Below are positions 54,171 to 63,195 of a stretch of 64,000 nt of DNA, piece after piece; within the stretch, counting starts at the first letter, position 1; each line of letters starts with the position of its first letter. This DNA is from [Enterobacter] lignolyticus SCF1 (GTDB lineage: Bacteria; Pseudomonadota; Gammaproteobacteria; Enterobacterales; Enterobacteriaceae): contig NC_014618.1 in assembly GCF_000164865.1 (NCBI RefSeq), positions 2,790,001 through 2,854,000 on the forward strand, read 5' to 3'. Under the pieces are notes generated by a model, which was not told the origin of the DNA, did not search any database, and saw only the letters and a program-made list of their open reading frames with translations. Position numbers and translations under genes: made by a program.

Positions 54171-54786
54171 CTTTACCTGACCAGATAATCTCGCCAGTCT
54201 GGACCAGCATCAGTTGCATTTGCAGGGTCGGCGCGTTGACGTTGCCGGTAGCGCTGGAATAAAGCACATACTGCGCGCCAACCGTACGGGCGAGCCCCAT
54301 CGCTTTATTGCGCGAGCCCAGGCTATCCTGCGCCGAGATCCCCAGCTGCTGTTTAGCGACGGCTAACTGCTGCGGAGAAACAAGGGTAAATTTACTGTTG
54401 CCGCCGAGCGCATTGCGCAGCGCCGTGGTGGCCTCCGTAGGGTTCAGCGAGCCGTTGGTGCGGTTATTTACGCTATCCACCAGCAGAATACTGCCCGCGT
54501 TCACGCCGCCCGCCTGCAGCATCTGCCCCACCAGCGGCTGCGCGGCGCCGTTCCAGTCATAATGACGAACGCGCGGCGCAGGCTGAGCGGGCTGCTCGCC
54601 GTGCTCAATGGGCCCCGGCTGGACCGGCATCGTCGGTACCGTCGGGACGGTGGTCGTCGGCGGCTGCGGCTGCTCTGGCGTCGGTTTCGCTTCTTCTACC
54701 GGCGCCGGTTTTTCCCGTTGCGCGACGCACCCTGAGAGAAATATCGCCACGGCGGTAATGAATGCATAGCGACTCAGTTTGCTCAT
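54151..54786 (-). CDS. lpoB: Outer-membrane lipoprotein LpoB, activator of PBP1b
   Basis: A 211-residue lipoprotein. The signal ends at the lipobox LSGC (Cys about 20). A disordered Pro-rich linker (PTPEQPQPPTTTVPTVPTMP) spans the periplasm. The globular domain from about 75 starts HYDWNGAAQPLVGQML and ends GEIIWSGKGAVQQQ. LpoB reaches through the peptidoglycan to stimulate PBP1b. Length and domain layout are as in E. coli. It is between ycfL and thiK. Confidence 0.96.
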   Translation of the reverse strand: MSKLSRYAFITAVAIFLSGCVAQREKPAPVEEAKPTPEQPQPPTTTVPTVPTMPVQPGPIEHGEQPAQPAPRVRHYDWNGAAQPLVGQMLQAGGVNAGSILLVDSVNNRTNGSLNPTEATTALRNALGGNSKFTLVSPQQLAVAKQQLGISAQDSLGSRNKAMGLARTVGAQYVLYSSATGNVNAPTLQMQLMLVQTGEIIWSGKGAVQQQ

Positions 54787-54799
54787 TACTATTTACCCC

Positions 54800-55174
54800 T
54801 TACAGATAAAGATAAAGTCGGACCTTATGCGCGCCGAGGCTGTTGGCGGTACCGTACAGCGTCACCGAAGAATTCGCCGGGACGGTGATGGTGCGGGTGG
54901 CCTCAAGCGGATGCATTTCCAGCCCTCTGGAGTCATACCAGTAAAAACGGTAGTGCACTATTACAGGCACCTTACGTTCGTTAAACAGCCGGGAGGTGGC
55001 GGTCGCCTGGATCTCAGACGTTGTCAGTTCGGGCGTATCCGCGCTGATCCCGGCGGCCAGCACGTTCGATTCCATGACCAGCGTTTGCTGTTCGCCAAAG
55101 GGAATTTCCGGATGCGAGTTGCACCCTGCCAGCGCCAGCGCCGCCAGCAATACTGCGAAACGACCGCCTTTCAT
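54800..55174 (-). CDS. ycfL: YcfL family lipoprotein
   Basis: A 124-residue protein with a lipoprotein signal, VLLAALALAGCNSHPE (lipobox LAGC). The mature part contains IQATATSRLFNERKVPVIVH and YRFYWYDSRGLEMHPLEATR, and ends KVRLYLYL. It is a DUF1425-type protein as in E. coli YcfL, of unknown function, possibly an outer-membrane partner of the adjacent lpoB. It lies four bases downstream of hinT and 13 bases upstream of lpoB. Confidence 0.93.
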   Translation of the reverse strand: MKGGRFAVLLAALALAGCNSHPEIPFGEQQTLVMESNVLAAGISADTPELTTSEIQATATSRLFNERKVPVIVHYRFYWYDSRGLEMHPLEATRTITVPANSSVTLYGTANSLGAHKVRLYLYL

Positions 55175-55178
55175 GCAG

Positions 55179-55535
55179 TTACCCTTTGTGCGCCAGCATG
55201 GGGCCCAGCGGACGGCCGCCCAGCAGATGCATGTGGATATGGTATACCTCCTGGCCGCCGTGGCGGTTACAGTTCAGTATCAGGCGGTAGCCGTCATCGG
55301 CAATACCTTCGTCACGGGCGATTTTAGCAGCCACGGTGATCAGATGCCCCAGCGCCTGCTCGTGTTCCGCCGTCACGTCATTTACCGTTGGAATCAGGAT
55401 ATTCGGCACAATCAGAATATGGGTTGGCGCTTGCGGCGAAATATCGCGAAAAGCGGTGACCAGCTCGTCCTGATAAACAATGTCCGACGGGATTTCGCGG
55501 CGGATGATCTTGCTGAAAATCGTTTCTTCTGCCAT
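55179..55535 (-). CDS. hinT: Purine nucleoside phosphoramidase HinT
   Basis: A 118-residue HIT-family enzyme that hydrolyses AMP-lysine and related phosphoramidates. It starts MAEETIFSKIIRREIPSDIV, has APTHILIVPN, and the histidine triad is HGGQEVYHIHMHLLGG (HxHxH). Length is that of E. coli HinT. AAAAGGAAAAA is upstream. It heads the hinT-ycfL-lpoB-thiK-nagZ-ycfP transcript. Between it and ptsG, K-12 has fhuE, which is missing here. Confidence 0.97.
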   Translation of the reverse strand: MAEETIFSKIIRREIPSDIVYQDELVTAFRDISPQAPTHILIVPNILIPTVNDVTAEHEQALGHLITVAAKIARDEGIADDGYRLILNCNRHGGQEVYHIHMHLLGGRPLGPMLAHKG

Positions 55536-55701
55536 GACTTTTTCCTTTTTGATGATTACCGTGCGGTAATCTGTAACCAGGCAACAACGTAAGAGTATGA
55601 GCGACTTATTCCCTTACTTTCAACCCAATCGCTCTTTTTCTTATTCTGAAATCCGTCCGGTCGCTGCTTGCTTAACCATTTGTCTGCGGCCCAATGTAAA
55701 A

Positions 55702-55723
55702 AAGGCAGCCATTCGGCTGCCTT
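55702..55723 (-). terminator. ptsG terminator
   Basis: The 9-bp stem AAGGCAGCC and GGCTGCCTT with loop ATTC is followed on the minus strand by TTTTTACA, 22 bases after the ptsG stop. Confidence 0.9.
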
Positions 55724-55744
55724 AGTCTCCCCATCTTTTATGAC

Positions 55745-57178
55745 TTAGTGATTGCGGATGTACTCATCCATCTCGGTTTTCAGGTTATCGGACTTGGTGC
55801 CGAAAATAGCCTGAACGCCGGAACCTGCAACCACTACGCCCGCCGCGCCCAGTTTCTTCAGGCCAGGCTGATCCACTTTAGCGACATCGGCGACGCTGAC
55901 GCGCAGACGAGTAATACAGGCGTCGAGGTTGGTGATGTTTTCTTTACCACCGAACGCCGCAATCAGTGCCGGAGCCATTTCGCTGGTCGCGCCTGCTTTC
56001 GAATCTTCTGTTGCATCTTCACGACCCGGAGTTTTCAGGTCCAGTACTTTGATCAGTACGCGGAAGATGGTGTAGTAAACGATCGCATAGCAGATACCGA
56101 CAATCGGGAACAGCCACAGCTTGCTGCTGTTGCCGGACAGAACGATAAAGTCGATCAGACCGTGAGAGAACGACGTACCGTCACGCATGCCCAGCAGGAT
56201 ACAGATCGGGAACGCCAGACCAGCCAGAATAGCGTGGATAACGTACAGGATCGGCGCAACGAACATGAAGGAGAACTCGATCGGCTCGGTGATACCGGTC
56301 AGGAACGAGGTCAGCGCTGCGGAGATCATGATACCGCCCACTTTTGCACGGTTCTCTGGTTTCGCAGAGTGCCAGATAGCAATCGCAGCCGCCGGCAGAC
56401 CGTACATTTTGAACAGGAAGCCGCCGGACAGTTTGCCCGCGGTCGGGTCGCCTGCCATATAGCGCGGGATATCGCCGTGGAATACCTGACCTGCCGCGTT
56501 GGTGAATTCACCGATCTGCATCTGGAAAGGTACGTTCCAGATGTGGTGCAGACCGAACGGCACCAGGCAGCGCTCAACGAAGCCGTAGATACCGAACGCC
56601 ACAACCGGGTTCTGGTAGGCCGCCCACTGGGAGAATGTCTGAATCGCGGAACCAATCGGTGGCCAGATGAAGGACAGGATCACGCCCAGAATAATTGCCG
56701 CCAGACCGGAGATAATCGGTACAAAACGCTTGCCCGCGAAGAAGCCCAGGTACTCAGGCAGCTTGATGCGGTAGAAGCGGTTGAACATATAGGCTGCAAT
56801 CGCACCGGAGATAATACCGCCGAGCACGCCGGTATCCGCCAGGTGTTTAGCCGCAATCTCTTCAGCAGGTAAATGCAGAACCAAAGGCGCGACAACCGCC
56901 ATGGTTTTCACCATGATGCCGTAAGCTACAACCGACGCCAGTGCAGAAACGCCGTCGTTGTTGGTGAAGCCAAGCGCAACACCGATAGCAAAGATCAGCG
57001 GCATGTTAGCAAATACAGAACCGCCTGCTTCCGCCATAACGTGGGAAACAACGGCTGGCAGCCAGCTGAAGTTTGCGGAACCGACGCCCAGCAGGATACC
57101 TGCGATAGGCAGTACGGATACCGGCAGCATCAGCGATTTACCGACCTTCTGCAGGTTAGCAAATGCATTCTTAAACAT
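55745..57178 (-). CDS. ptsG: Glucose-specific PTS enzyme IICB
   Basis: A 477-residue transporter that imports glucose and phosphorylates it to glucose 6-phosphate. The IIC membrane domain covers about residues 1-385 (MFKNAFANLQKVGKSLMLPV at the N-terminus; GITEPIEFSFMFVAPILY as conserved substrate loop). The IIB domain follows a linker from about 395 and contains the phosphorylated Cys in ITNLDACITRLRVSVADV. Phosphate comes from Crr. Length equals E. coli PtsG. The 5' region shows Mlc, CRP and SgrS target sequences. Confidence 0.98.
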   Translation of the reverse strand: MFKNAFANLQKVGKSLMLPVSVLPIAGILLGVGSANFSWLPAVVSHVMAEAGGSVFANMPLIFAIGVALGFTNNDGVSALASVVAYGIMVKTMAVVAPLVLHLPAEEIAAKHLADTGVLGGIISGAIAAYMFNRFYRIKLPEYLGFFAGKRFVPIISGLAAIILGVILSFIWPPIGSAIQTFSQWAAYQNPVVAFGIYGFVERCLVPFGLHHIWNVPFQMQIGEFTNAAGQVFHGDIPRYMAGDPTAGKLSGGFLFKMYGLPAAAIAIWHSAKPENRAKVGGIMISAALTSFLTGITEPIEFSFMFVAPILYVIHAILAGLAFPICILLGMRDGTSFSHGLIDFIVLSGNSSKLWLFPIVGICYAIVYYTIFRVLIKVLDLKTPGREDATEDSKAGATSEMAPALIAAFGGKENITNLDACITRLRVSVADVAKVDQPGLKKLGAAGVVVAGSGVQAIFGTKSDNLKTEMDEYIRNH

Positions 57179-57200
57179 AATTGAGAGTGCTCCTGAGTAT
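57176..57200 (-). promoter_or_regulatory. SgrS pairing region in the ptsG leader
   Basis: On the minus strand the leader just before the ATG reads CTCAGGAGCACTCTCAATT. This is the sequence that the sRNA SgrS pairs with in E. coli to block translation and trigger RNase E decay during glucose-phosphate stress. The ribosome binding site AGGAG lies inside it. sgrS itself is not in the window. Confidence 0.75.
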
Positions 57201-57274
57201 TTGTGCTTTTTTTTACGTTTTCACGCATTGGCGAGGGGGGAGAGCCCCACCGTGGACAGGCATCTAAGCGCCTT

Positions 57275-57332
57275 TTTATTTATTACACAGAGTAAAATAA
57301 ATCCCAGCTCTGATGTTTGACGGCTATCACGT
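57275..57332 (-). promoter_or_regulatory. ptsG promoter with Mlc and CRP sites
   Basis: On the minus strand ACGTGATAGCCGTCAAACA (57332-57314) matches the CRP site of E. coli ptsG. It is followed by TTATTTTACTCTGTG plus TAATAAATAAA (57300-57275), the Mlc operator. The P1 transcript would start shortly after, near the GGCGCTTAG segment. This predicts activation by cAMP-CRP and repression by Mlc. Confidence 0.8.
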
Positions 57333-57477
57333 TTCGCTCAGCATCCAGCGAAAAACTTTCAGTAATTTACAAAACTCGTGTCCATATGTTACATGAAAGC
57401 CATTCACCGCCACTTTCGCGGCGGTGAACTTTACTCGCTTTACCTATTAATTACGAGCTTTAAAATAAGCTGTCAGA

Positions 57478-58272
57478 TCAGGCAGATTGCAGTCTGGCGG
57501 GGTCGATGTGGAACAGTCTGGAGAAGTTTTCGGTCGTCTGCTGAGCCAGCTGCTCCAGCGACACGCCCTTCAGCACAGCCATGTACTCCGCGACGTCGCG
57601 GACCATTGCCGGCTGGTTCTCTTTACCGCGATGCGGCACCGGCGCCAGGTACGGGGAATCGGTTTCCACCAGCAGCCTGTCGAGCGGCACATAACGGGCG
57701 GCATCGCGAAGCTGTTCAGCGTTGCGGAACGTCACGATACCGGAGAACGAGATATAAAAACCCAGATCCAGTAATTTACCCGCCGTTTCTCTGTCTTCTG
57801 TGAAACAGTGTAGTACGCCGCCGCAATCCGTCACTTTTTCGTCGCGCAGAATCGCCAGCGTATCGTCCCGCGCGTCGCGCGTATGCACGATAACCGGCTT
57901 GTTCAGCTCGCGGCCAATGCGGATATGGTGGGCAAACGAGGCCTGCTGGCGGGCTTTTGTTTCCGGGGTGTAATAATAGTCCAGACCGGTTTCGCCCAAC
58001 GCCACTACGCCCTCTTCCGCAGCCAGTTGGCGCAGGGTTTCAGGGCTGTACTCTTCGTCCTGGTTAAGCGGATGCACGCCGCAGGAAAACACCACGTTCG
58101 GGCGCTCCCCGACCAGCGCCCGCATTGAGCGATAGCCCGGAAGCGTAGTGGCGACCGCCAGGCAAAATTTTACGCCCCGCGCGGCGGCTTTCGCCAGCAC
58201 GTCATCCACGTCCTTATGCAGCGATTGATAATCCAGACCATCGAAATGGCAGTGCGAGTCGACTAAAAACAT
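57478..58272 (-). CDS. ycfH: TatD-family metal-dependent hydrolase YcfH
   Basis: A 264-residue TIM-barrel hydrolase. The metal-binding HxH is in FLVDSHCHFDGLDY, the Glu in VVALGETGLDYYYTPE, and further His and Asp residues in KPVIVHTRDARDDT, GGVLHCFTEDRETA and LLVETDSPYLAPVPHRGKEN. TatD-family members are nucleases or deacylases; the YcfH substrate is not certain. It follows holB by ten bases, as in E. coli, and ends about 300 bases before the ptsG start. Confidence 0.95.
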   Translation of the reverse strand: MFLVDSHCHFDGLDYQSLHKDVDDVLAKAAARGVKFCLAVATTLPGYRSMRALVGERPNVVFSCGVHPLNQDEEYSPETLRQLAAEEGVVALGETGLDYYYTPETKARQQASFAHHIRIGRELNKPVIVHTRDARDDTLAILRDEKVTDCGGVLHCFTEDRETAGKLLDLGFYISFSGIVTFRNAEQLRDAARYVPLDRLLVETDSPYLAPVPHRGKENQPAMVRDVAEYMAVLKGVSLEQLAQQTTENFSRLFHIDPARLQSA

Positions 58273-58282
58273 AATGTCTCTC

Positions 58283-59287
58283 TTACAAGTGTGAAGCCGG
58301 AAGGCTGGCGCCAGGCTGCAGCCAGTGCTCCCAGCGTAATAAACGTTCGCAGAGCGTCAGCTCGCGGTTAAGGCCGATAACACTTTGCAGCTGCTCGCGG
58401 CATTCTGCGGCATCGCGCGCAATCACCTGCAGCGTGGGAGGGGGAAGATGCTGCGCCAGACGCCCGACGAGCGGCTGGGCATCAACGTTGCTCAACAGGG
58501 AGATCCCCTGCTGGAGCTTGAGGGCGTCCAGCAGCAGCGCCGACAGCCAGTACAGGCGCTCGGCAACGCTATCGTGGTTGAATACCGCCAGCAGGGACAG
58601 CCAGTCGCCGCTGCGCAGCGTGCCGTCAAGCGCTTCGCACAGCTGCTGGCGGGCGCTTTGCGATGCGCCCGCCAGCAGCTCCAGCGCCGCGGCCGGCGCG
58701 CCCGACGTCAGGCGCAGCGCGGTCAGCGCCGATTCTTGTGACACCGTCACTTCTCGCTGCAACCACGCCAGACCATAGGCTTCGCCCGGCGGCGCAAGGT
58801 GATATAAGCGGCAGCGGCTGCGCAATGTCGCCAGCAGGCGCGCGGGCTCCCGACAGGCGAGGAAGAACCAAGTATTCTCCGGCGGCTCTTCGAGGGTTTT
58901 CAGCAGGGCATTGGCGGCGGCTTCGGTCAGCAGCGCGGCATCGCTTATCCACACCACCTTTGCGCCGCCCAGCCGGGCGCGTTCATACAGTTTTTCCGTC
59001 ACAGCGCGAACGGCGTCGATGCCCAGCGTGTTTTTCCCTTTTTCCGGCTGTACGAGGTAGTAATCCGGATGGGTGCCCGCCTGCATCAGCTGGCAGCTAT
59101 GGCACTTGCCGCAGCTTTTCTGCCCCTCCGGCTGGTGACACATTAAAAAACGACACAGCGCATAGATAAGCGCGTCGTCGCCCATCCCGGGCAGCGCCTG
59201 AACAAGTAGCGCATGGTGGCCGCGGCCAGACTGATAGCTGGCGACCAGCGCCTCAAACGGCGGTCTCAGCCACGGATACCATTTCAT
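58283..59287 (-). CDS. holB: DNA polymerase III delta-prime subunit
   Basis: A 334-residue clamp-loader subunit. The AAA+ domain has a degenerate P-loop, QALPGMGDDALIYALCRF, without the Lys, as expected for delta-prime, which does not bind ATP. The zinc module is CGKCHSCQLMQAGTHPDYY with a preceding Cys in FLMCHQPEG. The sensor-like LLKTLEEPPENTWFFLACRE follows. The C-terminal collar domain completes the gene. It overlaps the tmk stop by four bases. Confidence 0.97.
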   Translation of the reverse strand: MKWYPWLRPPFEALVASYQSGRGHHALLVQALPGMGDDALIYALCRFLMCHQPEGQKSCGKCHSCQLMQAGTHPDYYLVQPEKGKNTLGIDAVRAVTEKLYERARLGGAKVVWISDAALLTEAAANALLKTLEEPPENTWFFLACREPARLLATLRSRCRLYHLAPPGEAYGLAWLQREVTVSQESALTALRLTSGAPAAALELLAGASQSARQQLCEALDGTLRSGDWLSLLAVFNHDSVAERLYWLSALLLDALKLQQGISLLSNVDAQPLVGRLAQHLPPPTLQVIARDAAECREQLQSVIGLNRELTLCERLLRWEHWLQPGASLPASHL

Positions 59288-59925
59288 GCGCCCTGCTCCT
59301 GCACCCAGCGAGTGACGGTGTCGCGAATCGCGCGCATCACGTCGTCAAGCGGCTGGGTCGCATCGATGGTATGGATGGAGGCGTCCTGCGCCGCCAGCTC
59401 AAGGTAGCGCGCGCGGGTGCGGTTGAAGAAATTCAGCGACTCCTGTTCGATGCGGTCGAGGTCGCCGCGGGCGCGGGCGCGTCCCAGCCCCACTTCCGGC
59501 GTCACGTCAAGGTAGAGCGTCAGGTCGGGGCGAAAATCGCCGAGCACCGCGTCTCGCAGGGTAGCAAGCATCTGCGGGTCAATACCGCGGCCGCCGCCCT
59601 GATAGGCCTGAGTGGAGAGATCGTGACGATCGCCGATCACCCATTTTCCCGCCGCCAGCGCGGGCTTAATGACCGTCTCAACCAGCTGCACGCGGGCCGC
59701 ATAGAACATCAGCACTTCGGCTTTATCGGTAATGACTTCATCGCCCACTGACCTGATGTCCAGCACCAGGCTGCGGAGTTTTTCCGCCAGAATGGTGCCG
59801 CCCGGCTCGCGCGTGAACAGCAGGTCACGAATGCCCATCTGCTCCAGCGTCTCCACAACGACATCGCGCGCCGTGGTTTTACCAGCGCCTTCCAGGCCCT
59901 CGATGACGATATACTTACTGTGCAT
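59284..59925 (-). CDS. tmk: Thymidylate kinase
   Basis: A 213-residue kinase that makes dTDP from dTMP. The P-loop is IEGLEGAGKTTARDVVV, the DR(X) motif is FTREPGGTILAEKLRS, and substrate and LID regions are VIGDRHDLSTQAYQGGGRG and LDVTPEVGLGRARARGDLDRIEQES. The LID-region arginines are of the E. coli type. It overlaps mltG by 11 bases at its start and holB by four at its end, so the run is translationally coupled. Confidence 0.97.
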   Translation of the reverse strand: MHSKYIVIEGLEGAGKTTARDVVVETLEQMGIRDLLFTREPGGTILAEKLRSLVLDIRSVGDEVITDKAEVLMFYAARVQLVETVIKPALAAGKWVIGDRHDLSTQAYQGGGRGIDPQMLATLRDAVLGDFRPDLTLYLDVTPEVGLGRARARGDLDRIEQESLNFFNRTRARYLELAAQDASIHTIDATQPLDDVMRAIRDTVTRWVQEQGA

Positions 59926-60937
59926 TTTTTTCCTTAAGTGCTTTCAGGTAATCCTGTACGGAGCGGTTGTGGCTGGCAAGATTCGTATTAAACGTGTGCC
60001 CGCCTTTGCCATCCGCAACGAAATAGAGATACGGCGTCTTCGCCGGATGCGCCGCCGCGTTGAGAGAGGCTTCGCCCGGAACGGCAATCGGCCCCGGCGG
60101 CAGTCCGGCTATCACGTAGGTGTTGTACGACGTCGGCGTTTCGAGATCCTTACGCGACAGCTTACCGCTGTAGCTCTCCCCCATCCCGTAGATAACCGTC
60201 GGGTCGGTCTGCAGGCGCATACCGATACGCAGACGGTTGATGAACACCGAGGCGACCTGATCGCGCTCGCTGGCGACGGCGGTCTCTTTTTCGATGATCG
60301 AGGCCATGGTCACCAGCGCGTTTTGATCTTTATAAGGCAGATTATCCGCCCGCCCTTCCCATGCGCTATCAACGGCCTTCACCATCTTCTGGTGTGCGCG
60401 CTTAAGGATAGAGAGATCCGTCGTATTGGCGGTATACATCCAGGTATCCGGCCAGAACCAGCCCTCAACCCACTCCGGCTGCTCAAGCTTAAGCGCTTTT
60501 GCCAGCGTCTCATAGCTATCATCCGCCAGCGTGTGCTTTACGTACGGCGCATCGCGCAGCTGTTTAAGATACTCGCTCACCCGCATTCCTTCGACAAAAC
60601 GCAGCGGGAACTGCGCCTCTTTGCCGCTGGCCAGCAGCTGCAGCATCTCCCGCACCGTCATCTGCGGCGTAAAGCGGTAGGTTCCGGCTTTGAAGTGCGA
60701 CAGATCCGGTTCGACGCGCAGCAGCCACTGGAAAACCCGCGGGCGGTTAATGACTTTTTCACCGTAAAGCTGTTCGCCCAGCGCGCTGCGCCCGGTACCC
60801 GCTTTGAGCGTAAAGACCAGATCCTCTTTAATAAGGATTTTGCTGTCCGCCAGCTGGCGAACTTTCCACATCCCGATACCGGCGGCAATGCCAAGCACGA
60901 CCAGCAGCAGCAGGAAAAACCGTAACATTTTCTTCAT
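59915..60937 (-). CDS. mltG: Endolytic transglycosylase MltG
   Basis: A 340-residue inner-membrane enzyme (YceG) that cleaves nascent glycan strands and sets their length. One N-terminal helix (FFLLLLVVLGIAAGIGMW), a LysM-like region (TGRSALGEQLYGEKVINRP), then the YceG domain with the catalytic Glu in LVTMASIIEKETAVASERD and the conserved LRIGMRLQTDPTVIYGMG and SYNTYVIAGLPPGPIAVPG. It overlaps pabC by four bases and tmk by 11. Order pabC-mltG-tmk-holB-ycfH is that of E. coli. Confidence 0.97.
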   Translation of the reverse strand: MKKMLRFFLLLLVVLGIAAGIGMWKVRQLADSKILIKEDLVFTLKAGTGRSALGEQLYGEKVINRPRVFQWLLRVEPDLSHFKAGTYRFTPQMTVREMLQLLASGKEAQFPLRFVEGMRVSEYLKQLRDAPYVKHTLADDSYETLAKALKLEQPEWVEGWFWPDTWMYTANTTDLSILKRAHQKMVKAVDSAWEGRADNLPYKDQNALVTMASIIEKETAVASERDQVASVFINRLRIGMRLQTDPTVIYGMGESYSGKLSRKDLETPTSYNTYVIAGLPPGPIAVPGEASLNAAAHPAKTPYLYFVADGKGGHTFNTNLASHNRSVQDYLKALKEKNAQ

Positions 60938-61749
60938 GACGTCGTCGTCTGCTCACAAAGTGGGGCCAGATAATCAAACAGCTCACGCGAGCGGTAGTGA
61001 ACTTCTGCAAACGTCCTGACGGGGATAACCGGCATTAAGGCATTGCAAATCACGACCTCATCCGCCTGTCGGACGGACTCCACGCGCGCATTGACTTCGA
61101 CAACGCGAAAGCGGCTTTGTGCCAGATGTGAAATGCAGTGCCGACGCATAATCCCGTCCACACCGGCCTGATCGAGGCGCGGGGTAAACACTACATCCCC
61201 CGCCCGCCAGAACAAATTAGCCGCACAGCATTCCGTAACCCAGCCGTCGCTGTCAAGGACAAGGGCTTCATCGGCGTCCGTCTGTTCAAGATGCGCGCGG
61301 ATAAGCACTTGCTCGAGGCGATTAAGGTGTTTAAGGCCGGCAAGATGGGGGTTGCGTCCCAGCCTTACCGGGCTCAGCGCAAGCCGTGCGCCCTCTTTTC
61401 GCCATAGCGGATAATGCGCAGGCGACGGAGAAACCGACAGCATTCGTGTCGGCGTCTGGCACGCCGAGGGGCTGTATCCCCGTCCGCCGCTGCCGCGCGT
61501 GATGATCGCTTTAAGCACGCCATCACCCTGCTGACGCGCTAACGTCTGCATCTCCTGCGATAACCCAGCCCATTCACTAAAAGGGATAAGTAATGTCGCG
61601 CAGTTATGCTCAAGCCGTTCGATATGCGCCGTAAGGAACTCAACCCGGCCGTTTTTGATTCTCGCTGTGGTAAAACAACCGTCGCCGAACTGCACCGCTC
61701 TGTCGTTGGCTGGCAGTACATCCTGCGTGACGCCATTAATCAAGAACAT
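60934..61749 (-). CDS. pabC: 4-amino-4-deoxychorismate lyase
   Basis: A 271-residue PLP enzyme of fold type IV that makes 4-aminobenzoate for folate synthesis. It starts MFLINGVTQDVLPANDRAVQ (FGDGCFTTARI follows). The PLP Lys is in HLAGLKHLNRLEQVL and the cofactor-binding segment is DEALVLDSDGWVTECCAANLF. Two residues longer than I recall for E. coli PabC. It lies 115 bases downstream of fabF, past a terminator, so it may have its own promoter or receive read-through. Confidence 0.96.
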   Translation of the reverse strand: MFLINGVTQDVLPANDRAVQFGDGCFTTARIKNGRVEFLTAHIERLEHNCATLLIPFSEWAGLSQEMQTLARQQGDGVLKAIITRGSGGRGYSPSACQTPTRMLSVSPSPAHYPLWRKEGARLALSPVRLGRNPHLAGLKHLNRLEQVLIRAHLEQTDADEALVLDSDGWVTECCAANLFWRAGDVVFTPRLDQAGVDGIMRRHCISHLAQSRFRVVEVNARVESVRQADEVVICNALMPVIPVRTFAEVHYRSRELFDYLAPLCEQTTTS

Positions 61750-61823
61750 AGAGCCTCCTTATCAGTGGCTCGTTAGTCTGGCAGGGGGAAGCATGAATCA
61801 CAAGCGGATTAAACCCAAAGAAA

Positions 61824-61842
61824 AGGCCTGCATTGCAGGCCT
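61824..61842 (-). terminator. fabF terminator
   Basis: The palindrome AGGCCTGCA-T-TGCAGGCCT is followed on the minus strand by TTTTCTTT, 23 bases after the fabF stop. Confidence 0.8.
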
Positions 61843-61864
61843 GGAAAGTCGATACGAAAACGCA

Positions 61865-63106
61865 TCACACTTTTTTGAAGATAAGCGAGCCGTTAGTGCC
61901 GCCAAAACCGAAAGAGTTACACAGCGTGTACTCCATGCCGCTAACCTGACGCGCTTCGAGGGGGACGAAGTCGAGGTCAATACCCTCTTCCTGGTTATCC
62001 AGGTTGATGGTCGGCGGAACCGCCTGGTCGCGCAGCGCCAGAATGGAGTAAATTGACTCCACCGCGCCTGCCGCACCCAGAAGGTGACCGGTCATGGATT
62101 TGGTTGAGCTGACCATAACGCGGCTTGCCACATCGCCAAATACCGATTTTACCGCCTGTGCTTCGGCGATATCGCCAGCAGGGGTAGAGGTACCGTGCGC
62201 GTTGACGTAACCAATCTGGCCCGGCTCGATACCGGCGTCACGAATAGCGTGAACCATCGCCAGCGCAGCGCCCGCGCCGTTTTCCGGCGGCGACGTCATA
62301 TGGTAAGCATCGCTGCTCATACCAAAACCGACGATTTCAGCATAAATTTTCGCGCCGCGCTTTTTCGCGTGCTCATACTCTTCGAGCATGATGATACCTG
62401 CGCCATCGCCCAGTACGAAACCATCACGATCTTTATCCCACGGACGGCTTGCCGCCTGCGGGTTATCGTTGCGGGTAGACAGCGCGCGTGCAGCACCGAA
62501 ACCGCCAACACCCAGCGGCGTACTCGCTTTCTCAGCGCCGCCGGCCAGCATGGCATCGGCATCGCCGTAGGCAATCATACGCGCCGCATGACCGATGTTA
62601 TGCACACCGGAGGTACACGCCGTGGCGATAGAGATGCTGGGGCCACGCAGACCGTACATGATGGTCAGGTGACCTGCCACCATGTTAACAATCGTAGACG
62701 GAACGAAGAAGGGGCTGATCTTACGCGGACCGCCATTAACCAGCGAGCTGTGGTTTTCTTCGATTAAACCGAGACCGCCAATGCCGGAACCGATAGCGGC
62801 ACCGATGCGCGTTGCGTTCTCTTCCGTCACTACCAGACCAGAATCTTGCATGGCCTGAGCGCCAGCGACAACTCCATATTGAATGAAGGCATCCATCTTG
62901 CGCTGTTCTTTACGCGAGATGATGTCATCACAGTTAAAATCCTTTACTAAGCCAGCAAATTTCGTTGCATAGGCGCTAGTATCGAAATGGTCGATCAGGC
63001 TGATGCCACTCTGACCGGCAAGGAGAGCTTTCCAGGTAGACTCTACGGTATTGCCGACAGGAGACAACATGCCCAGTCCGGTCACAACTACACGACGCTT
63101 AGACAC
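61865..63106 (-). CDS. fabF: Beta-ketoacyl-ACP synthase II
   Basis: A 413-residue condensing enzyme that elongates acyl-ACP, and is needed for cis-vaccenate synthesis and its temperature control. The active-site Cys is in SISIATACTSGVHNIGHAA, the two His in YVNAHGTSTPAGDIAE and SSTKSMTGHLLGAAGAVES, and the C-terminal NSFGFGGTNGSLIF is conserved. Length equals E. coli FabF. It is 89 bases downstream of acpP, with a hairpin in between. Confidence 0.98.
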   Translation of the reverse strand: MSKRRVVVTGLGMLSPVGNTVESTWKALLAGQSGISLIDHFDTSAYATKFAGLVKDFNCDDIISRKEQRKMDAFIQYGVVAGAQAMQDSGLVVTEENATRIGAAIGSGIGGLGLIEENHSSLVNGGPRKISPFFVPSTIVNMVAGHLTIMYGLRGPSISIATACTSGVHNIGHAARMIAYGDADAMLAGGAEKASTPLGVGGFGAARALSTRNDNPQAASRPWDKDRDGFVLGDGAGIIMLEEYEHAKKRGAKIYAEIVGFGMSSDAYHMTSPPENGAGAALAMVHAIRDAGIEPGQIGYVNAHGTSTPAGDIAEAQAVKSVFGDVASRVMVSSTKSMTGHLLGAAGAVESIYSILALRDQAVPPTINLDNQEEGIDLDFVPLEARQVSGMEYTLCNSFGFGGTNGSLIFKKV

Positions 63107-63162
63107 GTTTGTCCTCCAGGGAGGGATAAAAAAAGAGATTTTTGGGACAAAAAGATAAAACT

Positions 63163-63184
63163 CAGGCGGTCGAGTGACCGCCTG
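63163..63184 (-). terminator. Hairpin between acpP and fabF
   Basis: The 9-bp stem CAGGCGGTC and GACCGCCTG with a four-base loop is followed on the minus strand by AGTTTTATCTTTTTG. It would partly terminate the acpP message and lower fabF relative to acpP. Confidence 0.7.
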
Positions 63185-63195
63185 GAGATGTTCAC

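Noticed and set aside
62195..62767. Plus-strand 190-codon open frame
   Set aside because: It is antisense to fabF, which is intact and carries all catalytic motifs.
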